Source: Prevotella sp. UBA4330
GTDB taxonomy: Bacteria; Bacteroidota; Bacteroidia; Bacteroidales; Bacteroidaceae
Direction: 5' to 3'
DNA: 64,000 nt
Assembly (NCBI GenBank): GCA_002394385.1
Contig: DGTS01000036.1
Location: forward strand, 24,124 to 88,123
In this document: one piece after another, positions 34,938 to 43,644 of the stretch
Layout: every line of letters starts with the position of its first letter
Position numbering within the stretch: position 1 is the first letter of the stretch
Program-made: the position numbers and the translations under genes
The notes under the pieces: model-generated
What the model saw: the letters and a program-made list of their open reading frames with translations, nothing else
What the model was told of the DNA's origin: nothing
Databases searched by the model: none

Positions 34938-36146
34938 TTATTGTAGAGACTTAAAGACATTGATCTGGTCGAGCAGCACATCGATGACACTGCGCGATGG
35001 GTCTTCAGCCGACGGACTGGTGAGGTTGTTGATGAGTCGTCCGTACTCGTCGGTGGCGTAAGTGCCATCGCTGTTCACGATGAACTGACGAGACTGCACC
35101 ATGTTTCTCAACTGGTCGATGTCAATGTTGTAGTTGTCCTTCATGTAAGTGCGTACGAGGTCGAGTTTTTGCAGGATAACGCCGCGTCCGTCAACACCGC
35201 TGAGGTGTGTCCACTGCACTTCTCCATTCTCGTCGAGCACCACATTGTCTTTCTCGTTGCGCACACAGGCACGGCGGTAGATGGTACCTTTTCCGCTCGT
35301 TGTGGCTTTGAAGTAACCGATGGTGTCGAGGTTGCAACCAGGCTTGAGTCGCTTGGTGTATTCGTTTACGCCGTCAACCTCTTCTGTCTCCCAGTCGAAC
35401 GATGCCGAGTTAAGCAGTTGTGCCCACTTGAATGGGTCGCGTGTAACGTAGTTGGCAAGCACCTCAACCCAGTCTTCGCCAGCAGCGCTTGAAGCGTATG
35501 GCGAAACGAAGCCAAGTCCTGCTGCCACAGAGTCTGCCATGTCTGACCACTGTGAGTTGTAGTGGGTGTTAGAGATGGTGTTGAATGTTGTAGGACGAAG
35601 GTGGTTCTGGTCGAGGATGTGTCCGAACTCGTGGTGCATCGTCTTGAAGAAGTACTCGTTCATGTAGTCGATGTCGGCAGGGTTCAGGTTGTTCACGTTG
35701 TAAAGAGTAATCTTCACACCGCCCTCGGCAACACCCAGAGTCTCTGTACCCTGTGACGGGTTGTAACTCTTAGAGCCTATGCAGTGGATGATTCTCGGGC
35801 TGTATTCCTTGAGGAACTGCTCGCCGGCACATTCTTTGTAAACATCATACCACAGATACTTCATGAGCACAGCCAGTTGCTCGCTCTTGTCGTATGCCGC
35901 AGGAACAAGGTTCTTGTCCATGTCTGAGCCGATATCCTCCATGCGGTAGATTACCTTCACGTTGTATGGCTTCAGGAACTCAGCCTTGAGGAAACTGTCG
36001 AGCGGGAACGAATAGTTCGAGCGGTCAAGAGGATACTCGGTGGTATCGAAGATTGACGGCCCCAGGTCGTCGTCAGAGCAAGACACAAACGTGAAGGTGC
36101 TGACGACAGCCATCGCTACGAGTAATATATAAAGTCTCGATTTCAT
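34938..36146 (-). CDS. Substrate import-associated zinc metallohydrolase lipoprotein
   Basis: A 402-residue lipoprotein (TFVSCSDDDLG) with the zinc motif HHEFGHILDQNH near residue 170 and a downstream acidic region, matching the family of HExxH lipoproteins always found beside SusC/SusD genes (Peptidase_Mx1 type). It is predicted on the cell surface or in the periplasm, trimming a protein or peptide substrate for uptake; the exact reaction is not known. It lies third in the operon, between SusD and DUF4302. Confidence 0.9.
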   Translation of the reverse strand: MKSRLYILLVAMAVVSTFTFVSCSDDDLGPSIFDTTEYPLDRSNYSFPLDSFLKAEFLKPYNVKVIYRMEDIGSDMDKNLVPAAYDKSEQLAVLMKYLWYDVYKECAGEQFLKEYSPRIIHCIGSKSYNPSQGTETLGVAEGGVKITLYNVNNLNPADIDYMNEYFFKTMHHEFGHILDQNHLRPTTFNTISNTHYNSQWSDMADSVAAGLGFVSPYASSAAGEDWVEVLANYVTRDPFKWAQLLNSASFDWETEEVDGVNEYTKRLKPGCNLDTIGYFKATTSGKGTIYRRACVRNEKDNVVLDENGEVQWTHLSGVDGRGVILQKLDLVRTYMKDNYNIDIDQLRNMVQSRQFIVNSDGTYATDEYGRLINNLTSPSAEDPSRSVIDVLLDQINVFKSLQ

Positions 36147-36217
36147 ATATCTTATGTTTTTATTTGTTGTTTCTTCAATAGAGATTAATATGAATTATGT
36201 ACGCCTGTCTGGTGCAA

Positions 36218-38041
36218 CTATTCGTCGGTCTTTATCTTGAGATCCTCGATGTTGAGCGATGGCGATGACTCAGACGTGCTGCTCTGTGCCGACTGTGTGG
36301 GTCGTGACGGCTCCAGACCTGCAGCGATGGTTTCCCATGCTGGCTCGAGTGCGCGGCGTGGGTCTTTGCCCGACATGTGCAGCACTTCGCTGTTGATACC
36401 TACCACGTGATCCCATTCCATACCCCAGCGCTTGAGGTCGAAGAAACGGAGTCCCTCGAATGATGTCTCGTAGCGGCGGAAGTCGTTGATGCAGTTCATG
36501 TATTTTATTGCATCGTGAGGAACAACGAATGATGGGCTTACATTTGCAGAGGTGAAGTCCCAGTTCTCGAAGGTGTTCCACTCCTGTCGTGTTGTTGCGT
36601 CAGGGCTGTACATGCGATTGAGCAGGTCTGCTGTGAAATACTTCAGATAGCCAGCAGAAACGTATGACTTATACTGTGATTCAGAGAAGTTGTCAATCTG
36701 GTTGTTCCAGTAAGCCAGGAGGTCTGCCTCGGCGAGCGAGTACTGTCCTGTCATGGCGTAAGCCTCTGCACGCTCAAGCAGCAGTTGGTGGATAGTGAAT
36801 GCACGGATAATCATGTGTGCATATCCGATGCCTGCAATCTTGTCGGTGTATTGGAACTGCTCCCAGATCTTGGCAGAAGTGAATCCGTAGTCGCGATAAG
36901 AAGAAGAGAGGAGGTTGGCTCCCACCAGCACGAGTGGCGAAGCGATGTATCCGCTCCACAGTGGGCTGTTGTGTACCATAAGCACTTCCTGAGCCTTCGG
37001 TCCACAAACAGAATAGCGGTATCCGAACATGCGGCGCTCTGTGGTAGAGTAGGTGGTCAGCAGAAGCAGGTTGTTGGCACGGTCGGGGTGCTGCCAGATG
37101 ACACCGTCGTCAGCGAGCGAAGATGCGTCGTCGAACTTCTTGTAGTCCATCATCTGACTCTTCAACTGTGCTGGGTCGCTTGAGAGCACCATGTTTGCCT
37201 GCTCGATGCACTTCTCATACTGACGTGTGAAGAGGTAGAAACGTGCTGCGAAGGCATGTGCTGCTTCCTCGTTGAAGTGATATTTGAGAGGGCTCTCTCC
37301 GCTGTTGCGGTTATACCATGTGTTCTTCACCAGTTTCAGACCTTCCTCGAGGTCCTGCTGTATCTTCATGTAAGTGTCATACACGTTGCCGCGGTCGTAG
37401 TGCTTCACCATCTCCGACTCCACCTCTGTAACGTAAGGCACGCCGACATCGCTGCGGCTCTGGTCTGCGTCTTTGTAAGCCTGTGAGAAGATGTTCACGA
37501 GGATGAAGTGGTCGTAGGCGCGGATAAGAAGGGCCTCGCCGCGTGCCATCTTCATGTTCTCAGACATCACGCCGCCGTTCTTCTCTGTAATCTCGTCGAT
37601 GGCCTGCAGGGCGAAGTTTGCACATGCTATAGAGTTGTAGAAGTGCTGCCATATAGAACCGGGAGAGTCAGAGTCGCTCCAAGTGGCCATTGATGCCTGC
37701 TTGAAGTTGAAGAGTTCCTCGTCCCAGCGTGCGTATGTCGAGTAGTTATAGTGGCTCAACACCTGCTTGTCGTTGGGGTTAGAAGGCATGTGTGGTGCCT
37801 GGTTGTCTGCGAGGTTATCGCCTGTAATCTCGCACAGCCAAGCGTAGTTTGCCTGTGGATAAGCAGACATGAGCAGTTGCTGCACCTTTGTCTCGTTGTC
37901 TATCTCGGTACGCTCATCGGGCAGATGGTCGAGAAATGACTGGCTACAAGATGCGAGGAATGGTGTTATGGCAAGAATCATGAAGAACGCGCCATCTTTT
38001 GCCATCCTTTTTGCTTTATTTAATAACACTTTGTTTTCCAT
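36218..38041 (-). CDS. SusD/RagB-family nutrient-binding lipoprotein
   Basis: A 607-residue surface lipoprotein that caps its SusC partner and binds substrate. The signal peptide ends FLASCSQSFLD (lipid Cys). TPR-like helices and the SusD C-terminal motif 'FEGLRFFDLKRWGMEWD' (about residues 540-556) are present. The start at 38041 is preferred to an open extension of 11 codons because the signal peptide begins shortly after. A Ser-rich linker near the C-terminus (SAQSSTSESSPS) is unusual. It sits 48 bases downstream of susC. Confidence 0.93.
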   Translation of the reverse strand: MENKVLLNKAKRMAKDGAFFMILAITPFLASCSQSFLDHLPDERTEIDNETKVQQLLMSAYPQANYAWLCEITGDNLADNQAPHMPSNPNDKQVLSHYNYSTYARWDEELFNFKQASMATWSDSDSPGSIWQHFYNSIACANFALQAIDEITEKNGGVMSENMKMARGEALLIRAYDHFILVNIFSQAYKDADQSRSDVGVPYVTEVESEMVKHYDRGNVYDTYMKIQQDLEEGLKLVKNTWYNRNSGESPLKYHFNEEAAHAFAARFYLFTRQYEKCIEQANMVLSSDPAQLKSQMMDYKKFDDASSLADDGVIWQHPDRANNLLLLTTYSTTERRMFGYRYSVCGPKAQEVLMVHNSPLWSGYIASPLVLVGANLLSSSYRDYGFTSAKIWEQFQYTDKIAGIGYAHMIIRAFTIHQLLLERAEAYAMTGQYSLAEADLLAYWNNQIDNFSESQYKSYVSAGYLKYFTADLLNRMYSPDATTRQEWNTFENWDFTSANVSPSFVVPHDAIKYMNCINDFRRYETSFEGLRFFDLKRWGMEWDHVVGINSEVLHMSGKDPRRALEPAWETIAAGLEPSRPTQSAQSSTSESSPSLNIEDLKIKTDE

Positions 38042-38089
38042 TATATTCTTATATATTATATTGTTTCTTGTCAATGTTATCTCACTTGC

Positions 38090-41000
38090 TTAGATGCCGA
38101 GTCGTACGGTGAATGTGAACTGCTTAGACAATGGTGTTGCAACACCACCAGAGTTGACGAACTCAGGATCCTGGCCGTTCAGTTTGTCATCTGCATAAAT
38201 CAAGAAGAGGTTTGTAGCATCGAGTTTCAGCGAGCATGTGCTCAGACCGAGTTTTGCAATCCACTTGTGAGGCATGTCGTATGTGAGCGAGATGTCCTTC
38301 ATGCGGATGAATCCTCCGTCGGCAACACGCGCGGTAGAGTAGTTGTAAGCATTGTATGCGTAGCCGAGGTAGTTGTCGTTGTAAACCTGACGGCGGCTTG
38401 CAATTGTCGGAACGTCTGTGAAGTTCTCGTCGCCTGGCATCACCCAACGGTTCTTGAACTCCTTAGGCATGGCGCTCATGTCTGAGTAGGCTGAAGAGAA
38501 GATTGGGTCGAGACGCAGTTTGTTTCCGAAAGAGTAGGTGATGAACACGTTCAGACGCCAGTTCTTCCAACGCAGCATGTTGTTCAGACCGCCGGTGTAC
38601 TTTGGCTCTGTAGGACCTTCGTATTTCAGGAAGTCGAGTTTGTCATACTCCTGGAAGTTGATTTCTGTTGTTGTCTTCACGCCGTCTTCGTTGATAATCT
38701 GTGGAATACCTTCGTCGTTAAGTCCTACGAAAGGTATTGAGAACATTGCGCGGTGGTCGTAGCCCTCGCGTGTGTAACCTGTACCTCTCACGAGGTCGAT
38801 GACGCGGCTCTGAGAGAGCAGTTTCGTAATCTTCGTGGTGTTGTAAGAGAATGTCAAGTCGGTGTTCCACTGCCAGTCTTGGGTCACGATGTTCTGTGTT
38901 GACAGCGTGAACTCAACACCTGACGAGGTCATCTCTGCCACGTTGGCGTACTTGTTGATTTCACCGCCGCCACCCTCGGTCTTCATGTATCCCATGAGGT
39001 CGTAGTTGTTACGCCAGTAGGCATCGAACACCAGGTTGATGCGGTTGTTTACGAAACCGAGGTCGAGACCAACGTTGAACTCGGTCTTCTTCTCGTATGT
39101 CAGGTCGCTGTTACCCAACTGATAGAGTCCGATACCGGTCTCCTGCTGTCCGCCCTGAGGACGCCAGATCTTGTCGGTAACAAAGATAGGAAGCGCGTTT
39201 GAAGCGTTTGTCTGCTCACCCACGAGAGAGTAACTCAGACGCAGTGTGCCGTGGCTCATTGCTCCGTGAGTCTTTGCCATCCACTTCTGGAAGAAAGGCT
39301 CCTCGTGTGCGTTCCAAGACATACTGATGTTACCTGTTGGCAGCCAGCGTGAAGAGCGCGACTTACCCAACTGGTTAGAGCCGTCGTAACGTCCGGTGAG
39401 GTTCAAGGTGTAACGTCCCTTGTAAGAGTAGTTCAGGTTTGCCATGTAAGCCAGACGGCGGTTCCATGAACGTCCGAAACTGTCAATATCGGTACCTTCC
39501 TCAATCATCTGCTTCGTGCGGTCGGTGTTGTAGTTCACCGTGCGGCTGTTCTCGAAGTCAACACCGTAGAACTGGTGCTCCTCGGCGTCATAGTCGGCGC
39601 GGTTTGCCTCCATACCAACGAGTGCGTTGAAGATGTGGGTGTCGTTCCATACCTTGTTGTAGTTGATGGTTCCACGGAAGTCCAGTTGCTTCACCTGGTT
39701 TGAGTTGTTGATGCGGATACCGCCTACAGGCATCACAGACACTGGCAGAGAGTTGGGCTCGTCTGGGTCGGTGTACAAGAACGTGTTGTTGTACATGATG
39801 TTCGGGTTGTCGAGTCCTGCACGGTAAGCCTCTGCCTGGTTGGCATGGTTAAGCACGTTGTGCTCGCGGGTAGAGCGGTTAACACGGTAACTACCCAAGA
39901 GGTTAATCTCAAGACCTGTGATAGGCTTTATTGACAACTCGCCCTGGAACTTCACGTCCATCACGTTGATGTCGATGTAGTTGTTTCTCAACTCGTCGAA
40001 GATGTTGAACGGAGCGTAGTTGCGGGTGTATGTCTCTTTGGGGTCCAGAGTGCGCGATGTGTTGAGCGCATAACTGAACGGGTTGATATCGAAGTCGCGG
40101 CTCACAGCACCAGAAACCACATCGACGCTTTGGTTCAGAGTACCTGGAGCCATCTGGTCGCGGTAAGAAGCGTTGGTACGCATGGTGAGGGTCACCTTCT
40201 TCGAGAGGTTGAACGATGCATTAAGGTTGGCGGTGTAGCGCTGCACCTTGCTGTCTTTTGTCCATCCTGGGTCGTTCATTGCCGAGAGAGAAGCGTAGAG
40301 GTTTGCCTGGTCTGTACCCGTTGAGATGCTCAGCGAGTGGTTGTGCATGATGTTGTTGTTGAACAGCAGGTCGAACCAGTCGGTGTTGCGGAACTCTGCC
40401 TCCTGCAAGAACCGGTTCATTGCTGCGGTGGTATTCTCAAGTCCGAACTTTCCTGTTACCGGGTCGTACTGGTTCATCAGAGAGTACATCTTACCGTAAA
40501 GACCTGATGACGAACTGTTTGCCAATGCGGCAAACTCGAGCCATCCCTTTGCTGCCATTTCCTTGTAAATACCCATCTGCTCCTGAGAGTTCGAGATGTT
40601 ATACTCTGAGTAATTTGGCTTGCGGCGATATGTAAACTCACCGGTATAGTTGATGGAACTGCGTCCTGCACGTCCCTTCTTTGTGGTCACAACAACCACA
40701 CCTGCCATGGCGCGAGCACCATAGATAGATGTTGCCGAACCGTCCTTCAGCACCTGGAACGACTCGATGTCGTCGGCGTTAAGACCAGCAATGGCATTGG
40801 CGATAAGTGTCTGTGCGTCACCAGAAGAAAGGTCGTCGGAACCTACGTTCACAGCGTCCTCCATGATGACACCGTCAACAACCCACAGCGGGCTTGACGA
40901 ACCGTAGATGGAGGTGGCACCGCGGACGCGAATCTTAGGTGCTGTACCGAATGTGCTGCTGACGTTCTGCACGCTGACACCGGCTGCACGGCCTTCCAGC

Positions 41001-41419
41001 GAACGTGTCACGTCGGCCACACCGTCAAGTTTGCTCTTTTCGGCATCCACCTTTGTCGTAGCACCGGTGAAGAGGCGCTTGTCCATCTTCTGAATACCCG
41101 TTACGACAACTTCGTCAATCTGCTGTGCCTTATCGGGATGAAGAACAATATTCATGTTCTGTCCACCCTTAAGGGTCACGGTCTCCATGCCGATATAACT
41201 TACTACTATTTGTGGATTCTTAACTTGAGTGGTAATGCGGAAATTACCATCGAAGTCGGTTGCTGCTCCTACCTGTGTGCCCTTCACGACGACAGATGCA
41301 CCAATTATGGGCTCTCCATCTTCTGAAGATGTCACAGTACCAGAGACAACCGTTTGCGCCTCTGCCATCCCTAAGAATAGAGAGAGGAGGGCGAAGATCA
41401 TACAAAGTCTTAATTTCAT
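38090..41419 (-). CDS. SusC/RagA-family TonB-linked outer-membrane transporter
   Basis: A 1109-residue barrel transporter. It has a signal peptide (ends GMAEAQ), a CarboxypepD_reg domain (about 22-95; GTVTSSEDGEPIIGASVVVK), a TonB box-like region, a plug domain (about 115-230; 'TGIQKMDKRLFTGATTKVD', 'SIYGARAMAGVVVVTTKKG'), and a 22-strand barrel to the end. It is first in the operon with SusD, the HExxH metallohydrolase and DUF4302, which together suggest uptake of a protein, peptide or glycoconjugate, not a simple polysaccharide. The promoter is at 41483-41513. Confidence 0.95.
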   Translation of the reverse strand: MKLRLCMIFALLSLFLGMAEAQTVVSGTVTSSEDGEPIIGASVVVKGTQVGAATDFDGNFRITTQVKNPQIVVSYIGMETVTLKGGQNMNIVLHPDKAQQIDEVVVTGIQKMDKRLFTGATTKVDAEKSKLDGVADVTRSLEGRAAGVSVQNVSSTFGTAPKIRVRGATSIYGSSSPLWVVDGVIMEDAVNVGSDDLSSGDAQTLIANAIAGLNADDIESFQVLKDGSATSIYGARAMAGVVVVTTKKGRAGRSSINYTGEFTYRRKPNYSEYNISNSQEQMGIYKEMAAKGWLEFAALANSSSSGLYGKMYSLMNQYDPVTGKFGLENTTAAMNRFLQEAEFRNTDWFDLLFNNNIMHNHSLSISTGTDQANLYASLSAMNDPGWTKDSKVQRYTANLNASFNLSKKVTLTMRTNASYRDQMAPGTLNQSVDVVSGAVSRDFDINPFSYALNTSRTLDPKETYTRNYAPFNIFDELRNNYIDINVMDVKFQGELSIKPITGLEINLLGSYRVNRSTREHNVLNHANQAEAYRAGLDNPNIMYNNTFLYTDPDEPNSLPVSVMPVGGIRINNSNQVKQLDFRGTINYNKVWNDTHIFNALVGMEANRADYDAEEHQFYGVDFENSRTVNYNTDRTKQMIEEGTDIDSFGRSWNRRLAYMANLNYSYKGRYTLNLTGRYDGSNQLGKSRSSRWLPTGNISMSWNAHEEPFFQKWMAKTHGAMSHGTLRLSYSLVGEQTNASNALPIFVTDKIWRPQGGQQETGIGLYQLGNSDLTYEKKTEFNVGLDLGFVNNRINLVFDAYWRNNYDLMGYMKTEGGGGEINKYANVAEMTSSGVEFTLSTQNIVTQDWQWNTDLTFSYNTTKITKLLSQSRVIDLVRGTGYTREGYDHRAMFSIPFVGLNDEGIPQIINEDGVKTTTEINFQEYDKLDFLKYEGPTEPKYTGGLNNMLRWKNWRLNVFITYSFGNKLRLDPIFSSAYSDMSAMPKEFKNRWVMPGDENFTDVPTIASRRQVYNDNYLGYAYNAYNYSTARVADGGFIRMKDISLTYDMPHKWIAKLGLSTCSLKLDATNLFLIYADDKLNGQDPEFVNSGGVATPLSKQFTFTVRLGI

Positions 41420-41482
41420 AAAATGCTGACTTTTCTGTGTGTTATTAATTATTATAAAGATACTTTTTTACGTTCCAAAGTG

Positions 41483-41513
41483 CAAAATTAAGAGTTTTTT
41501 TCCTTTCTTGCAA
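41483..41513 (-). promoter_or_regulatory. Promoter of the susC operon
   Basis: Minus-strand TTG (41511-41513), a 20-base spacer and TAATTTTG (41483-41490). Transcription starts near 41477, giving a leader of about 58 bases. No anti-sigma/ECF or HTCS gene for this operon is adjacent. Confidence 0.8.
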
Positions 41514-41647
41514 GTGAAATGTTACAAAAATGCAATTTTAACTCTTTTTTTTAACACAAATACCATATTGGGTGTATATATAATACCCTTTTGGACAAAA
41601 AACTCTCATATTCCGTTTCAGAGTGTAATGTTGTGTTTTTTCTTGTC

Positions 41648-41791
41648 TATGGGAGTTAGGAGTTAAGGAGTTATGGAGTACAGGAGTTAGGGAGTTAAGA
41701 CATCGGTTTTTGCGCAATGCCATGTATTGATGGCGAACGACTTGCAATGCATTGTCTTAACTCCTTAACTCCCTAACTCCTTAACTCCTAA
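41648..41791. repeat. Repeat family B, full inverted repeat with conserved loop
   Basis: Left arm 'gggagttaggagttaaggag', right arm 'actccttaactccctaactc'. The 60-base loop starts 'agacatcggtttttgcgcaa' and ends 'gcaatgcattgtctt'. That loop is homologous to the loop at 58100-58170, which shows a true dispersed element and not only simple sequence. It lies in the 377-base gap between the GH35 stop and the susC promoter. Confidence 0.88.
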
Positions 41792-41796
41792 TAATT

Positions 41797-43458
41797 TTAA
41801 TACTCGTACAGTTTGACGTGGAGTATCTTCCATTCGCCCACTCCTATGCGGGCATGTCGTCCCTGGTGGTCCTGGTCGCCGTTGTCGCGGCGCAGGAATT
41901 TCATGGCGCCATCGTCGCCGATGCTTACTTGGTCAACATAACCGATGCCGAGACGCTTTCCGCGGAACCGTTGTGTCTGCACGGCGGGGGCGTTGTTGTT
42001 GCCGCCCTGGGTGTTGCCCTCCACAAAGCCGTCCTCGCCGAGTTGCCTCTTCACTTCTTGCTCTTTCTCGCTCTTTGTCTTGAATTCCACCACTATCCCC
42101 TGACCTGCGATGAGGTATTCCATGGGCGCTATCTTCAGTATGTATGCCCCGCCTTCGGGCCATGTGGTGCCGTCGGTGGCGCGTGGGTCCCACGGCAGGG
42201 TGAAGTTATGGCGGCATGTGAGCACGTGGTTGCCGTCTTCTATGATGCGCTCCTTGTCCTCTTGGTCGAAGAGAAGCCCCCAATGGTTGAGTGTTGAGCG
42301 TTGAGCGCTGAGCGACTTGTTGGCGTTGTTGCTAATGTAGTTGTGCATCTGGCGCAGCAGCGCGTAGGCGTTGGTGATGTTCGAGGGGTCGTCGTACTGG
42401 TCGATGGCGAAGGGCGAGAAGCCCACAGCACCGTACTCGCCGAAGGTGAAGAGTGCCCGTGCGCCGCTGTTCTCGCAGCATCGTGTCTCGGGAATGAAGA
42501 GCGGGTTGCCCTTGAAGGCGTATTGCGAAGCCCACGACTTGAATCCTGTGTCGTAGATGTCGGGCGAGAGCATGTCTATGCTGGGCGCTCCGCATTTCCA
42601 TATCGTGGCGAGATGGGCGAGCGGACCTGCCGAGGGGTATTCTCCCGGCTTGCGTCCGCGGCTGTTCATGGCTGCGTTAACATATAGCGGAACGTTGTAT
42701 ATGCGTCGTGCCACCTGTGCCAGTCGCTCCACATAGCAGGCATAGTGCCACGCCATGAAACATTCCTCGCCATACGGGTCGTTGCCGAATGCCTCGCGCC
42801 AGGTGGCTTTTCCCGCTGCTACGGCCTTGCCGTCTTTCTTCAGTGCGGTGCGCAGCGTTGCGGGGATGTTCTTGTCGTAGGCTTTCTCGGCAAGAGGCGA
42901 GTGGTCGCGGGCATCCTCCAACATTCCAATCTCGTTCTCTATCTGCGCCATAATCACCGTTCCCGTGCCTCTGTCTTTCTGTGCAATGTGCTCCATCAGA
43001 CGTGTGAAGACGCGGCAGTCGGCGTCAAACACATTCTCAGAGAAGCACGACGCTATCTCAAGAGGCTTGCCCGCGGCGGTCATGGCGCGTGGATATTTCT
43101 TCGTGTCTTGCTTGAACCACAGCGGTGCATAGCAACTCATGGAGTTCTTCCATGCGCCGAACCACAGGAACACCACCTTCAGGCGGTTCTCGCGGGCGCG
43201 GTCGATGACGCGGTCGATGAGTGTGAAGTCATAAGTGCCCTCGGTCGGCTCGATGAGGTCCCAGTAAGCAGGCACCAGCACGGTGTTCAGTCCTATCGCT
43301 GCCATGCGCGGCATCACCTCGTCGATGTCCTCGACACTTGTGGCGGCAGAGTTGGACAATTCGCCCCCGAGAATGAAAAGGTTAGACACTGAGGGGACTT
43401 GAGCGCCCGATGAAAGCGCCCCGATGAGAATTAGTAAAGATAATAGCAGTTTCTTCAT
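41797..43458 (-). CDS. GH35-type beta-galactosidase with DUF5597-like C-terminal domain
   Basis: A 553-residue exported glycosidase (signal peptide ends ALSSGAQ). A TIM barrel (about 25-370) carries the acid/base Glu in AQIENEIG (near 173) and the nucleophile Glu in FIPETRCCE (near 322), followed by a beta-rich C-terminal domain of the DUF5597 type. GH35 enzymes remove terminal beta-galactose; next to xylanase genes the likely substrate is galactose on complex xylan or xyloglucan side chains. Residues KSLSAQRSTLNH (about 382-393) are encoded by family E repeat DNA at 42282-42318, read in frame. Separated from GH67 by 186 bases holding an array of 22-bp palindromes. Confidence 0.88.
   Translation of the reverse strand: MKKLLLSLLILIGALSSGAQVPSVSNLFILGGELSNSAATSVEDIDEVMPRMAAIGLNTVLVPAYWDLIEPTEGTYDFTLIDRVIDRARENRLKVVFLWFGAWKNSMSCYAPLWFKQDTKKYPRAMTAAGKPLEIASCFSENVFDADCRVFTRLMEHIAQKDRGTGTVIMAQIENEIGMLEDARDHSPLAEKAYDKNIPATLRTALKKDGKAVAAGKATWREAFGNDPYGEECFMAWHYACYVERLAQVARRIYNVPLYVNAAMNSRGRKPGEYPSAGPLAHLATIWKCGAPSIDMLSPDIYDTGFKSWASQYAFKGNPLFIPETRCCENSGARALFTFGEYGAVGFSPFAIDQYDDPSNITNAYALLRQMHNYISNNANKSLSAQRSTLNHWGLLFDQEDKERIIEDGNHVLTCRHNFTLPWDPRATDGTTWPEGGAYILKIAPMEYLIAGQGIVVEFKTKSEKEQEVKRQLGEDGFVEGNTQGGNNNAPAVQTQRFRGKRLGIGYVDQVSIGDDGAMKFLRRDNGDQDHQGRHARIGVGEWKILHVKLYEY
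42282..42318. repeat. Repeat family E inside the GH35 gene
   Basis: Three to four 'gttgagcgttgag' units match the arms at 19164-19248. They encode about 12 residues in a surface loop region of the GH35 protein without breaking the frame. Confidence 0.75.
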
Positions 43459-43498
43459 AATTTGTTGAATATCAGTCGTTCCACGTTTTTTGGAAAGT

Positions 43499-43629
43499 TC
43501 TGTAATAAGATTACAGGGTGTTCCAAGAATCTTGTAAAGGGATTACAGACGGTCTGTAAAGGTGTTACAAGCGGCTTGTAAAGCCATTACAAGGCATCTG
43601 TAACACTGTTACAAGCCGCTTGTAATAAT
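43499..43629. repeat. Repeat family F: five palindromes with 22-23-bp period
   Basis: Five to six units of the form TGTAAnnnnnTTACA are separated by 6-7-base spacers ('gacggtc', 'gcggct', 'ggcatc', 'gccgct'), all in phase with two helical turns. The array sits between the GH67 stop and the GH35 start. The phasing suggests a protein-binding array or an RNA with repeated stems. Confidence 0.8.
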
Positions 43630-43644
43630 GCAAAAAAAGTATTG

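Noticed and set aside
43499..43629. CRISPR array
   Set aside because: Units are 22-23 bp with 6-7-base spacers; real CRISPR spacers are around 30 bases and no cas genes are present.
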